In this document: positions 26,827 to 35,926 of the stretch, one piece after another | Layout: each line of letters starts with the position of its first letter | Position numbering within the stretch: the stretch's first letter is position 1 | Source: Sphingomonadaceae bacterium | GTDB lineage: Bacteria > Pseudomonadota > Alphaproteobacteria > Sphingomonadales > Sphingomonadaceae | Length of the DNA: 50,648 nt | Assembly (NCBI GenBank): GCA_021741065.1 | Contig: JAIOYN010000004.1 | Coordinates: 1 to 50,648 of the forward strand | Direction: 5' to 3' | Made by a program: the position numbers and the translations under genes | The notes under the pieces: model-generated | Seen by the model: the letters and a program-made list of their open reading frames with translations, nothing else | Databases searched by the model: none | What the model was told of the DNA's origin: nothing

Positions 26827-27951
26827 CTAGCGGCTCTCGCGTTTTGATGTTTCGCTGCAGTCCAAATTTGCGCAATTCCCAAAGTACCCTTGAGTGGTCA
26901 CCCAAAGATTGGTTCTTGCCATTTTCTTCCGAAAAAAGCTGGGTGGTTCGCCATGCCAACGCTTGAAAGCATGGCGAAAGTTGGCTGCGTCACTGTAACC
27001 AAGCCGTTCAGCCACATCTTCAGTGCTCTGAGTGCTGTCTAAGAGTAATTCCGCGGCTAGGGCAATACGGACTTGATCTCGCAATTCTGAAAAGGAAGTA
27101 TTTAATTTGATAAGCTTTCGTCTTAGCGTCCGCTCTGACATATTTAGGTCCGCAGCAATCTCCGCCATTGTTGGAACGCCGATATCGAGGTGTTGCAAAC
27201 GCGATATAATTGCGAATTCTATGTCAAGAGTTTCTCGTAAATTATCTAGTGCAGCATTGCCTTCAGATAAACAACGACTATGCGTTTCGGCAACTGCGCT
27301 ATGAAGTGGTGACAAAAGTTGGCTTTGGGGAATTTTAAAATCGACAGTAATTTCTGATAAATTTGATTTTATCAAAAAATCATTTATAAAATTATTGAAT
27401 TCATCAATTTTAGTTTCATATCCACAAACATATATAGATTTATTTATGCAACTATGCGGTATTATATCTTCGATAAAGTTGTGTATTTTGAAAACATCTA
27501 TTTCAAAAAGCAACATCGAGGTTTTTGGATCGATCTGATCCGAGGTGGGTATACGCAGTCTAATTATTCCGTCTGAGTTAAAATCTACCGGAAACTTGAT
27601 ATTCAGAAGAACGGCGAAACGCATAACTGTCTCGATCGCTTCACGAAGTGTTGGGCTAGTCAAAATGGCAATGCCAGGTATGCCATAAGTTTGTAGATGG
27701 AGGCGTCTAGCAAAGCCGCTTGGCAGTTTGCCATTGTTAGCATTAGCCAATATTCGCACTATTTCGATATAGTTGTCCCATGACAATCGTCCGGAATGGC
27801 GCAGGAGTTCTCTGTGAACGTATCTGAATCCACCGATATCGGTGGTTAGGTCATGGCCCTGTTCACGTGCTAACGACAAGAGCTCCCAGATTTCGCAGTT
27901 CGAAAAGACTGACTGCTCGTTTGTCCACCATTGAGCCGCAAATGCAGACAT
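26827..27951 (-). CDS. AraC-family regulator with arabinose-binding-like N-domain
   Basis: The protein of about 374 residues has a large N-terminal effector domain of the type seen in OruR/ArgR-like AraC members and a C-terminal double helix-turn-helix: TMAEIAADLNMSERTLRRKL followed by AAELLLDSTQSTEDVAERLGYSDAANFRHAFKRW, with the FRRAFKRW-like signature intact. It is notably AT-rich. ATG 27951 has GGGGG nine bases upstream; ATG 27966 is an alternative. It is divergent from the TetR gene, with a perfect palindrome between them. It probably activates part of the island. Confidence 0.88.
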   Translation of the reverse strand: MSAFAAQWWTNEQSVFSNCEIWELLSLAREQGHDLTTDIGGFRYVHRELLRHSGRLSWDNYIEIVRILANANNGKLPSGFARRLHLQTYGIPGIAILTSPTLREAIETVMRFAVLLNIKFPVDFNSDGIIRLRIPTSDQIDPKTSMLLFEIDVFKIHNFIEDIIPHSCINKSIYVCGYETKIDEFNNFINDFLIKSNLSEITVDFKIPQSQLLSPLHSAVAETHSRCLSEGNAALDNLRETLDIEFAIISRLQHLDIGVPTMAEIAADLNMSERTLRRKLIKLNTSFSELRDQVRIALAAELLLDSTQSTEDVAERLGYSDAANFRHAFKRWHGEPPSFFRKKMARTNLWVTTQGYFGNCANLDCSETSKRESR

Positions 27952-28039
27952 TCTCGTTTCCCCCATCCCACTCGCCGTTGGTTTGGAACCTGCAAAATCC
28001 CTCTAATGAGTTTATTCGGTCACATTAACTAGTAATGCC

Positions 28040-28051
28040 GGTCATATGACC
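28040..28051. promoter_or_regulatory. Palindromic operator GGTCATATGACC
   Basis: This perfect 12-base palindrome lies between the divergent AraC and TetR genes. A 10-base partial copy (GGTCATATGA) recurs at 28907-28916 just after the TetR gene, and GGTCACATTA lies at 28019-28028. It is the best candidate site for the TetR protein. Confidence 0.55.
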
Positions 28052-28121
28052 TAATGGATTGTGTTAGACCAGAGCTATGGTTAGAGATGGACCACAGATT
28101 GCCGAAAACGGAGATTGGGTG

Positions 28122-28871
28122 ATGAATTTAACTGGGCCAATGCATCACATTGCGCTTGAAGCAGGGAGCGCCCGGGAATCCGATCCATTGCAGGTAGTCC
28201 GACCTTCGTTTAGCCGCCGGGGGTTGCATTTGTCTGCTCGACACCTTCCCATTTCGAAAAGTAGTGAACTGCGGAATGCAAAAATTCTTCACATTATTTC
28301 ATCGGCACTAAACGTTTTGTCCCGCGAAGGGCACGCACGGCTATCAATGAGATCTGTGGCGACCGAGGCCCAACTCAGCCTGAGTACATTGCAGCATTAC
28401 TTTGAGAGTAAAGAAAAGCTGCTTATGGAGACTGTCAGAGTCTTCGCTTACAGCTTTATGGATCGTTACAAAGCATTTTCTTTGCAAAAAGAACTTACTG
28501 CGCGAGAAGCGTTGGACCATGTTTTGCAGGAAATTATTGACGAAGCTACGCACAAAGAAATCGCAGGAATTTTGATAGAAATTTGGGCGCTTGGCGTTCA
28601 CGATCAAGCGATCGGCGAGCTGCTTACTGAACTTTACGGAGAGTATAGGAGGCTCTTAGCAAAGCTTTTTATGGACCTTGACATCGGCCTGAGTCCAAAA
28701 GCTGCTGACGATCTTGCGTCGTTGCTTGCAATGCAGAGCGAAGGACTAGTTATGATGGCGTTCTATGGTGGGATTCTACATCCACTACCTGAATCGCTGT
28801 CGTATCAATTTAAAACCATGTGGACGATTCTGGCCCGACAGATGGTTACTGATGCACCAATTCCAGGGTGA
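28122..28871 (+). CDS. TetR-family transcriptional regulator
   Basis: The protein (249 residues from ATG 28122; the frame opens at 28077) has the TetR helix-turn-helix at about residues 60-100: AKILHIISSALNVLSREGHARLSMRSVATEAQ then LSLSTLQHYFESKEKLL, with a C-terminal ligand domain. I prefer ATG 28122 because GGAG lies eight bases before it. The first 50 residues before the HTH are unusually long for the family. It is divergent from the AraC gene and flanked on both sides by GGTCATATGA-type sites, so autoregulation is likely. Confidence 0.85.
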   Translation: MNLTGPMHHIALEAGSARESDPLQVVRPSFSRRGLHLSARHLPISKSSELRNAKILHIISSALNVLSREGHARLSMRSVATEAQLSLSTLQHYFESKEKLLMETVRVFAYSFMDRYKAFSLQKELTAREALDHVLQEIIDEATHKEIAGILIEIWALGVHDQAIGELLTELYGEYRRLLAKLFMDLDIGLSPKAADDLASLLAMQSEGLVMMAFYGGILHPLPESLSYQFKTMWTILARQMVTDAPIPG

Positions 28872-29618
28872 TTAATGACCTCATTATGAGTTGGGTAGTT
28901 ACTACCGGTCATATGAATTACCCGTAATGCCTGAGTTGAATGTCTTCCGGTTTCGGGTATGAAAGTCCTTTGTTTATTTCGCTGCGTCTAGGGACATCAC
29001 GGAAAATTTTCAAATTTCGTTTGAATTGCGGCGGTATTGGTTTGCCGTCGCGCCGAATGAGCTATGTTTGCTAACATCGTTAAGTTTTGCTTGTCCACTT
29101 AAGGTCTCCAAAAGCTGCGATCTGTGTCAGCTATGGATGCGGACAGCGCCTCGATATTCCAATTCGCCGACTTTTTTATTGCGGTGTCTGGCTTGGTTCA
29201 AAAATACGCGCGGGAATAAGACGCAAAGAGCGTTTAAAGACGCCCGTAAGCTGTCCTACTAAGTATTTCGGGTCAATTGGTATCTAGAACGGAATCCCGC
29301 TATTGCAGTCAGCAATACGGCGGCCGCATTGCGTTAATGCGGTTGCCATTTTTGGCTACTCGACTTCGCCTAGATAGACTTAATCAAGCCTAAATGCAGC
29401 GGGAAAGGGTTGATGGAGATTGCCCGCATCACGCGGGGTGTGCGCGGCCGGTTGGAACTAGGCGCAATTGGAGAGCTCATTGGCTTGAATTTCGGCAAGC
29501 GATGCAAGTGCGGTTTAAATTTTGCCATTTACTAAAATAGCGCTGGGGGAATTGCTCTGACGACGGACAGTTTTGTTTTTAACGAACCATCCAGTGCTGT
29601 AATAATTATTGGGAGTGC
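28872..29618. other. Long intergenic region with regulatory-type repeats
   Basis: No supported gene lies in these 747 bases. At its left end are the inverted repeat TAATGA-CC-TCATTA (28873-28886) and the partial operator GGTCATATGA (28907-28916). Frames at 29026-29287 and a 41-codon frame at 29413 (starting MEIARITRGVRG) resemble nothing I recognise and could be decayed genes. The promoter for the acyl-CoA dehydrogenase at 29619 must lie near the right end. Confidence 0.45.
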
Positions 29619-30785
29619 ATGATGAACTTTTCGGAGTCAGATGAAATCTTGTCACTGCGTGATAACTTGCGCCGGTATGTTGCGCGAGAGTGCCCTCCAG
29701 ACAAGTTGGAATTGTGGGACCGTGAGGACTTTATTCCACGCGAGGAACTAACAAAGTTAGGCGACCTTGGCGTCTGCGGTGTCTGTATTCCGGAAGAGTT
29801 TGGCGGTCTTGGCCGCAACGTCTTAGCTATGGTCGCTACTATTGAGGAATTGGCTAAAGCTAGCGTTGGCCTCGGGAGCTACTACGTCATGAGCGCTGCA
29901 TATGGCGGCCTAAACATTGCTGAGTCCGGGTCTGATGCCCAGAAGCGCAAGTTTTTACCAGATCTGGCGGCCGGGCGCATCGCTTTTTCATATGGTTTGT
30001 CTGAACCGGAAGTGGGCGCAGACCTGGGTAACGTTAAAACCCGTGCTGATCGGGTCGGTGACACAATCATCATCAATGGTGCCAAACGCTGGACATCGGC
30101 GGCTTCGATGAACGACTACATTTACGCCTTGGTTCGTAGCGGTCCCCCCGAAGCTGCGCGCCAAAACTTGTCTTTCATTATCATTCCCACTTCTGCGCCG
30201 GGCGTAAACATAACTACGTTGAGCGCGATGGGGCATAATGGGGTTCCGCTTGCTGATGTAGTTTTCGAGGATGTTCAGCTGAGTATCCAAGATGTAGTTG
30301 GCGAAGAAGCAGGTTGGAACCAAGGTTGGTCAACCCTTGCAGGCCCAGCACTAGAAGTCGAAAAGCTCTGTCCGCCAGCACTGGCGCTTGGTGTGGCAGA
30401 AGCAGCAGTCGCCGAAGCTTGGGAATATAGCCAGCAGCGGGTTCAGGGCGGTAAGCGGATATGTGGCCATCAGGCTGTTCGCCATACCCTCTCCGAAGCT
30501 CGTACTCAATTACAGGCTGGCCGGCTTATGCTCGCCAACGCAGCTTGGCTGGTTCAGGAAGGCAAGCCTAGTGCCGTGGCGACCTCCATGGCAAAGCTCT
30601 TTGTTACAGAGCGTGCAAAAGAGGTTACGCTTGCCTGCCAGCAGGTAATGGGCGCCTATGGCTATGCGCATGGCTTTCAGATGCAACGTTATGTTAGAGA
30701 TGTTATTGCCATTCCAATCTATGGTGGGTCTAGCGCCATTCAGCGGAACAACATTGCAAACCTCTTGAAGTTACCAAAGAATTGA
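29619..30785 (+). CDS. Acyl-CoA dehydrogenase (isovaleryl-type active site)
   Basis: The 388-residue protein has the FAD motifs FSYGLSEPEVGADLG and INGAKRWTSA. At the usual C-terminal catalytic position it reads IYGGSSAIQRNNIA, with Gly instead of Glu, but it carries ALEVEKL near residue 248, the place where isovaleryl-CoA dehydrogenase has its catalytic Glu. So it is probably active with the alternative base, typical of branched or 2-substituted acyl-CoAs. Starts at 29619 or 29622 share a GGGAG site. It stands alone between long spacers; the flanking TetR gene may control it. Confidence 0.88.
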   Translation: MMNFSESDEILSLRDNLRRYVARECPPDKLELWDREDFIPREELTKLGDLGVCGVCIPEEFGGLGRNVLAMVATIEELAKASVGLGSYYVMSAAYGGLNIAESGSDAQKRKFLPDLAAGRIAFSYGLSEPEVGADLGNVKTRADRVGDTIIINGAKRWTSAASMNDYIYALVRSGPPEAARQNLSFIIIPTSAPGVNITTLSAMGHNGVPLADVVFEDVQLSIQDVVGEEAGWNQGWSTLAGPALEVEKLCPPALALGVAEAAVAEAWEYSQQRVQGGKRICGHQAVRHTLSEARTQLQAGRLMLANAAWLVQEGKPSAVATSMAKLFVTERAKEVTLACQQVMGAYGYAHGFQMQRYVRDVIAIPIYGGSSAIQRNNIANLLKLPKN

Positions 30786-31291
30786 TACGATTGACTTTTA
30801 TTGCGCTTCTACGCGCAGCGCAACTTTACGCCCTAGCTTGCTCACAATCAAACAAAGGGAGGCCCTGCTAGGGGTAGGACGCCGACGCAATATGTTCGGC
30901 CTAACGCGCCGCGGCTGCCATGATCCGATCATAAAATGAGCGAACAGATGCCGAGTTAGTTTTTTAGTGGGCTACTGCTTAAGTCCTCCACTGCAAGCCA
31001 ATAAAAGTCCTCGTGCTTAGAGTAGTTTTGATACGAATTTAATAGTCGCGGTCGAAAATTCATCGAAAACCTTCATAATCACGTCAGTACGGAGGGTGCG
31101 TGATTGAGCTGACGTTACCGCTCATCTCGTCGGCCGCGTTGGCCCGCCCAACGTTTTGCCGTTTTAGGCTAACTGTTTATCCAGTCAGGAACCTAGCTTG
31201 CTTCCTCTTGCCGATTATTCCGTTGTCGCCCAATTCCCCGTTGGCGGGGCTTGGAAGAACTGGTGTCGTTGCTGATGTTATTGAGGTGGCT
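30786..31291. other. Intergenic region upstream of the quinohaemoprotein gene
   Basis: These 506 bases hold no supported gene. A small inverted repeat ATGAT-CCG-ATCAT lies at 30920-30932. The frame of the next gene is open back to 31100, but that part shows no coding resemblance. Confidence 0.4.
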
Positions 31292-33364
31292 ATGCAATTT
31301 TTGTCTCCTGCTAGGTCTCTAATTCTATTTTTCGTTTTTTCGGTTCTTTTGGGTGGTTGCTCGCGCGGACCGACGGATACTGACCCAGCGAATTGGTGGC
31401 AGATAGGCAATAACGATTACGCTCAGCATTTCAGCAAGATCACTGACATAAATGCTCAGACAGTAAGCGGACTAAAGCTGAAGTGGTTTGTAGACATGCC
31501 AACCCTTGATGGCTTAGTTGGCGTTCCACTGGTGTCTGATGGAGTTGTCTATCAAAGTGGGCCGCTCGGAACCATTTACGCGAATGACGCAAGAACAGGC
31601 AAATTGCTTTGGACATTCGACGCGGAAATAAAGTTCCCGCAAGGTATAGTTCAATCATGGGGCTCGCGCCTTAGTAGGGGATTGGCCATTTGGGATGACA
31701 AGGTCATCCGTGCAACTGGCGATTGCCGTCTTATAGCTGTCCATCGCAAGACGGGTAAAAAGGTTTGGGAAGCGCAACAATGCGATCCAGCTGTTCACAC
31801 TATTACCGGTGCACCCCGGGTTGGAGATGGCATGGTTTTTATAGGCACTGCCAACGCTGATACTGGGGTCGGGCGTGGTCATGTTGATGCTTATGACGCG
31901 CATACGGGGAAGCATTTGTGGCGATTTTATACTGTGCCTGGCGATCCGGCGAAGGGTTTTGAAAACCCTGCAATGGAGATGGCTTCCAAGACGTGGGGTA
32001 AGGAATACTGGAAGAAGACAGGCGGGGGTAATGCTTGGGAAGCAATGACCTATGACCCACGCACTGGCTATCTTATTTTTGGTACGGACGGTTCGGTGCC
32101 TTTATCGCCACTCGAGCGGGGTGAGGGAGCTGGAGACGAGTTGTTTACAAATGCAATAGTCGCTGTGAATGCAAAGACCGGAGCGTATGTATGGCATTAT
32201 TCCACAACACCTGGCGATGGCTGGAACTATAGCGCGACGATGCCGATCGTTCTCGCCGACCTCAAAATCGATGGTAAAGATACACCAGTCGTGATGGAGG
32301 CGCCAAAGAATGGCTTCTTCTATGTAATGGATGCCCGGACAGGAAAGTTGGTAAACGAGCCCAAGCCTTTTGCCAAGGTAAACTGGGCGACCAGGATCGA
32401 CATGCGGACTGGGCGTCCCGTCATGACTGAGGAAGCTAAGTGGTGGCTCAAAGGGGATAAAGGCGCAGTTGTTTATCCTTATGGGCTGGGCGCGCACAAC
32501 TGGATGCCGATGGCCTTCAGCCCAGAAACGGGCCTAGTGTATATTCCAGTTTCCGAGGCATCGACCAGATACTGGAGTGATCCGCGGGTACTCATTGGTA
32601 AGGTAGATGTCGACAATTACCACAACCGCACAACTGGCGGCCTGTTCAAGGGGGTATTGGTTGCCTGGGACCCAGTCGCTCAAAAAGTCCGTTGGAAGCG
32701 CGACATTGGTGCACCCTACCAGGGGGGGACCTTGGTGACTGCTGGTAACGTAGTGTTTCAGGGTACCACGGAAGGGCAGTTCCACGCTTATCGGGCTGAC
32801 AATGGTAAGAAGTTGTGGTCATTCAACGCAGGCGGCGGCATCCTTGGCGCACCAAGTACGGTTCGCATTGATGGTGAGCAACTTGTACTTGTGCCAACGG
32901 GCTCGGGTACGACCTCTTCGGTCGGCTTCGCTCCATTGATTGGTGGAGGCGTTGGAGGGCCGCCGCGGTTGCTGGCTTTTTCCCTCAAGGGAGCGGCTGA
33001 ATTGCCTGTCACTGATTTGGCTCCTTTACCCTTGCCTAGGCCGATCGAGCCCCGTCCCAATCCGAAACTGGCGGCCGCTGGCAAGGTTGTTTGGGATGGT
33101 GCTGGGTGTGAACTGTGTCACGGATTGCAGGCAATTGGAGGCCCTGGTTCCGTACCTGATCTACGTCGGACAGAGTCTGCAAGATGGGCGCTTTTCTCTG
33201 AAATGGTTCGGGGAGGATATTTTACCAGTTCAGGTATGCCAAACTTCAGCGAGGTGGTTCAGGAAAGGGAGATTCCCGCACTGAAAGCTTATATTATGGA
33301 AAAGGCTTGGCAGGGCTATGAGCAACAGCAAAACAAAGGAAAGTTAGGCTCTACTGCTCGGTGA
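31292..33364 (+). CDS. PQQ-type quinohaemoprotein dehydrogenase, lipoprotein, atypical active site
   Basis: The 690-residue protein is an eight-bladed PQQ-type propeller with a C-terminal cytochrome c domain (CELCH at 606-610, Met ligand probably in SSGMPNF). The start at 31292 has GAGGTGG before it and yields a lipoprotein signal with lipobox LLGGC (Cys 23), so it should be anchored on the periplasmic side. Family form is clear (TNAIVAVNAKTGAYVWHY, EAPKNGFFYVMDARTG, VNWATRIDMRTGRP). However, the usual vicinal Cys-Cys is absent (GSRLSRG instead of CCDVVNRG), the catalytic WDYD region is WNYS (Asn 312, Ser 314), the metal-ligand Glu appears as Asp 190, and the GTGNG Asn is missing (GTDG, 264-267). 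These comparisons are from memory of methanol/ethanol dehydrogenases. Confidence 0.85.
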   Translation: MQFLSPARSLILFFVFSVLLGGCSRGPTDTDPANWWQIGNNDYAQHFSKITDINAQTVSGLKLKWFVDMPTLDGLVGVPLVSDGVVYQSGPLGTIYANDARTGKLLWTFDAEIKFPQGIVQSWGSRLSRGLAIWDDKVIRATGDCRLIAVHRKTGKKVWEAQQCDPAVHTITGAPRVGDGMVFIGTANADTGVGRGHVDAYDAHTGKHLWRFYTVPGDPAKGFENPAMEMASKTWGKEYWKKTGGGNAWEAMTYDPRTGYLIFGTDGSVPLSPLERGEGAGDELFTNAIVAVNAKTGAYVWHYSTTPGDGWNYSATMPIVLADLKIDGKDTPVVMEAPKNGFFYVMDARTGKLVNEPKPFAKVNWATRIDMRTGRPVMTEEAKWWLKGDKGAVVYPYGLGAHNWMPMAFSPETGLVYIPVSEASTRYWSDPRVLIGKVDVDNYHNRTTGGLFKGVLVAWDPVAQKVRWKRDIGAPYQGGTLVTAGNVVFQGTTEGQFHAYRADNGKKLWSFNAGGGILGAPSTVRIDGEQLVLVPTGSGTTSSVGFAPLIGGGVGGPPRLLAFSLKGAAELPVTDLAPLPLPRPIEPRPNPKLAAAGKVVWDGAGCELCHGLQAIGGPGSVPDLRRTESARWALFSEMVRGGYFTSSGMPNFSEVVQEREIPALKAYIMEKAWQGYEQQQNKGKLGSTAR

Positions 33365-34462
33365 GTTGGTGACGAAGAGACTGTCTATCGATGATCTTCC
33401 GGAAGCTGCCGTCGTTTCAGATGGCAGTTCCCCAAAAGACTCTCTGTAGTATTGAGCAAAGCGACTAAGATGCTCGAATCCGAACGATTCAGCTACTCGG
33501 TTGATAGACTTTTCTGCGCCGCCATTCAGTAACACGCGGCGTACGGCATGAAGTCGCAGCGAAAGCATGTACTGCATGGGTGAAACCCCGACGATTTGCT
33601 CGAAGCTGTAGCGCAATGTGCGGGGGCTGACCCGAACTGCTTGGCATATGCGAGACATCGGGAGCTTTTCACTAAGGTGAGCTTCCATGAAAGTTATCGC
33701 CTTGTCGACGATATATGCTCGTGTCGATGGGGCGGGCAGATTCAGCGGCGCAGATAATCCAGCCTTTATTACTTGCAGGAGTAGGCGGTGAATCCTCTCA
33801 ATGTTGTGGTCGCGCCACATTGTATCTTCCGACCGTGCATGTGCATCAGACGTGTGTTCGATTATGTCGAATATAGTTTCGGTAAAGTTTTGTACTATTT
33901 CCGGATCACTGATGCGCAGGCCTCTATGCAAGCAACCCTGATCAATCTCGCCGTTCGTCATTCGGTTTACATAATTCGCTAAGGAATCCAGATCTACCGT
34001 GATTGCTACCGCTTCAATTGGGCCAGTGCAGAAGGTTCGATGCAAATAGTTGATGGGGAATTTTAGGATCATGTTGGCGTCAAGCGGCCGACCATGACAG
34101 TAAGCCGCGCCTTCGGATGGGAGGATTACAACGAAACCAACCTTTCCTTCAGCGGGTGCGCCTTGATATTCAATTGGGTTGCACACTCGTTCAAGGACAA
34201 TTTGAAGAGAACCAAACTCTAGTTCTGTTATATGACCGGCAAACGGTTCCCGCTTAACCTGTTTGTATGCATGGGACCAACTGGTGGTCCCTCTACTGTG
34301 CGCCTCGCAGTTCCAGGTATCTATTGACCGATAAGAACGTTCAAAATCTAGTTCGAAAGACTCTAGTTTTGCCTGCGTGTTCACTGAAAGGCCTCGCGTG
34401 AAAGTTCTGCCAATAAAAATATAACAGGCGTTAGGTAATTTGCAACGGCTCATTGGGCTCAT
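33344..34462 (-). CDS. AraC-family regulator (EutR-like)
   Basis: The 372-residue protein has a C-terminal AraC DNA-binding domain (LPMSRICQAVRVSPRTLRYSF then NRVAESFGFEHLSRFAQYYRESFGELPSET) and an N-terminal sensing domain whose layout recalls EutR-type regulators. It converges on the quinohaemoprotein gene, the two 3' ends overlapping by 21 bases, and is divergent from the membrane-protein/amine-dehydrogenase block, which makes it the likely regulator of that block. An AAAGGGA site precedes ATG 34462. The effector is unknown; an amine would fit the neighbours. Confidence 0.87.
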   Translation of the reverse strand: MSPMSRCKLPNACYIFIGRTFTRGLSVNTQAKLESFELDFERSYRSIDTWNCEAHSRGTTSWSHAYKQVKREPFAGHITELEFGSLQIVLERVCNPIEYQGAPAEGKVGFVVILPSEGAAYCHGRPLDANMILKFPINYLHRTFCTGPIEAVAITVDLDSLANYVNRMTNGEIDQGCLHRGLRISDPEIVQNFTETIFDIIEHTSDAHARSEDTMWRDHNIERIHRLLLQVIKAGLSAPLNLPAPSTRAYIVDKAITFMEAHLSEKLPMSRICQAVRVSPRTLRYSFEQIVGVSPMQYMLSLRLHAVRRVLLNGGAEKSINRVAESFGFEHLSRFAQYYRESFGELPSETTAASGRSSIDSLFVTNSPSSRA

Positions 34463-34652
34463 TGGAAAGTCCCTTTCGTAGCGCGTTAGGCTAGACTGAA
34501 CTCTCTCCGCAAAGCCAATGATGTCGGTTTTAATCGCCGTGCAATTCGCGGCACGATTGAGTGATTAAATCGTACCGCGCTTCAAGGCGTTGTGCCTGTG
34601 TAGGCAAGTGCCGGCCTGCCGGAGCTTGTCTGAGCAATCGCTCTGTTATTGG

Positions 34653-34795
34653 CCGATTATAACCTGTTGGCATGTCGTTCAGCCAATATGTTATCATTTT
34701 AGGCGGTATTGAGCGAGGGGGCGCCAAATGCAAAAATTGTCTGAAAGTCTTGGGTGGACGCTTGGCTTGACACTCGCCTTAGCCGCCGCTGCAAC
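34653..34795 (+). repeat. Leader repeat C (upstream and start of the membrane-protein gene)
   Basis: This segment resembles 35789-35926. Both begin with CCGATT(A/C)TAACCTGTT, carry a GAGCGAGGGG/GAACGAAGGGG site, and have the start codon at almost equal distance (75 and 71 bases). The similarity runs about 65 bases into the coding sequence, giving QKLSESLGWTLGLTLAL here and RKLSASFGRTFGLALAL there. The middle of the leader is diverged. Confidence 0.65.
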
Positions 34796-35474
34796 TGCCG
34801 TTCGCGCTGCTGTAGGATTGACTGATCTTAAAACATTAATCCAGTTTGGCGCCTGTGTATTCTTCCTCTCAACATTGGTATTTGGGGCGTTCAATTTCTT
34901 CCAGAAGCGCAATCTAATCCTTTTTGCCGAGTGGGCACTGATGTCCGTCTCCTTGGCTAACCTGACCACATGGACTTTTACGCAGTGGCAATGGCAGTAT
35001 GATTTCGTATTGTACCTTGACGCGTTTTCTCGCGTTGCCGGTATGAACATGCTTGTTGTTTTTGGTTTTCTTGCTGTGACCCACAACTTCAGATCGTCAG
35101 TTTTGACTGATTTGTTCATCTTCTTAGGGATTGGTACTATCGCCGCGATCTTAATGTACGTCGATTATATGGAACCTATACGGCCATATGTCTTCTTCGC
35201 GGCCTTCTTCATGTTTGTGCCCTTTCTTATTATGCTTACATGGAAGCTGTTTTCCATCGGCAACAGGGCATTGGGCATCCACATGGCCATCACCACGCTA
35301 CTTCTCACCTACCTTCACAGCATTGCCGATTTCTATTCCATTCCAGGCGACGCCACTAATTTGTTCTACAATTTTGCGTTCATGGCGTTGACGATCTGGG
35401 CCTATGGATATCTTGTGATCTACTTCTCTTACGTCGCATTGGAACGACACAATGTCAGTTTAGGCCGGAACTGA
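34728..35474 (+). CDS. Unknown membrane protein, about seven helices
   Basis: The 248-residue protein is almost entirely hydrophobic with about seven predicted membrane segments (roughly residues 10-30, 38-58, 66-88, 100-115, 127-145, 154-172, 215-238). I recognise no family, motif or cofactor site; scattered His, Trp and Tyr residues (TWTFTQWQWQYDF) are notable. It shares its promoter-to-signal-sequence leader with the amine dehydrogenase heavy-chain gene that begins 385 bases downstream, so joint expression is likely. Roles in substrate transport or in TTQ maturation would fit the position but are guesses. Confidence 0.75.
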   Translation: MQKLSESLGWTLGLTLALAAAATAVRAAVGLTDLKTLIQFGACVFFLSTLVFGAFNFFQKRNLILFAEWALMSVSLANLTTWTFTQWQWQYDFVLYLDAFSRVAGMNMLVVFGFLAVTHNFRSSVLTDLFIFLGIGTIAAILMYVDYMEPIRPYVFFAAFFMFVPFLIMLTWKLFSIGNRALGIHMAITTLLLTYLHSIADFYSIPGDATNLFYNFAFMALTIWAYGYLVIYFSYVALERHNVSLGRN

Positions 35475-35788
35475 ATCCGACGCAGTTCAAGTTACATCTA
35501 TCGCCTTTATCGTTGCAAACCAGTTCCTGCAGTAGGTCGTTTTAAGCTGCAGCGCGATGACGGTTGCTATCAAAGGCTTTTCGCGGTGATCGGTGGTGTG
35601 TCGTGAAAACGCTGAAGCCGGATCGAACTCAATATGCCCAACTAAATCACAATTTATTGCCTTCAACCTTTGATCAGAGGCACTTCAAAAATAGCGTCCA
35701 GTTAGATGGGAATTATCACATCCCTCGTCCCGCCCTAGCAACTCTCAGCGGCCTTCAACTTCTATCCGATAAATGGCGAAATTGATGA
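35475..35788. other. Spacer between membrane protein and amine dehydrogenase operon
   Basis: These 314 bases contain no supported gene or clear terminator. Its right end leads into leader repeat D. Confidence 0.4.
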
Positions 35789-35926
35789 CCGATTCTAACC
35801 TGTTTGCAAGCAGCCGGGCCGCTAGGAATAGAGAAGCTGCACTGAACGAAGGGGAAAATATGCGGAAATTGTCTGCCAGCTTTGGGCGTACGTTTGGTTT
35901 GGCGCTCGCTTTAGGCGCAGCCGCTC
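35789..35926 (+). repeat. Leader repeat D (upstream and start of the heavy-chain gene)
   Basis: This is the partner of 34653-34795. It starts with CCGATTCTAACCTGTTTGCA, ends in the signal-peptide region of the heavy chain, and probably holds the promoter of the amine dehydrogenase operon. Confidence 0.65.

Noticed and set aside
26551-26847. 98-codon plus-strand frame between the TonB receptor and the AraC gene
   Set aside because: No recognisable domain, no ribosome-binding site, composition of chance translation, and it overlaps the real AraC gene end.
29026-29287. Two overlapping frames in the spacer before the acyl-CoA dehydrogenase
   Set aside because: They share no resemblance with known proteins; a weak similarity to integrase fragments (SYGCGQRLD) was too short to support.
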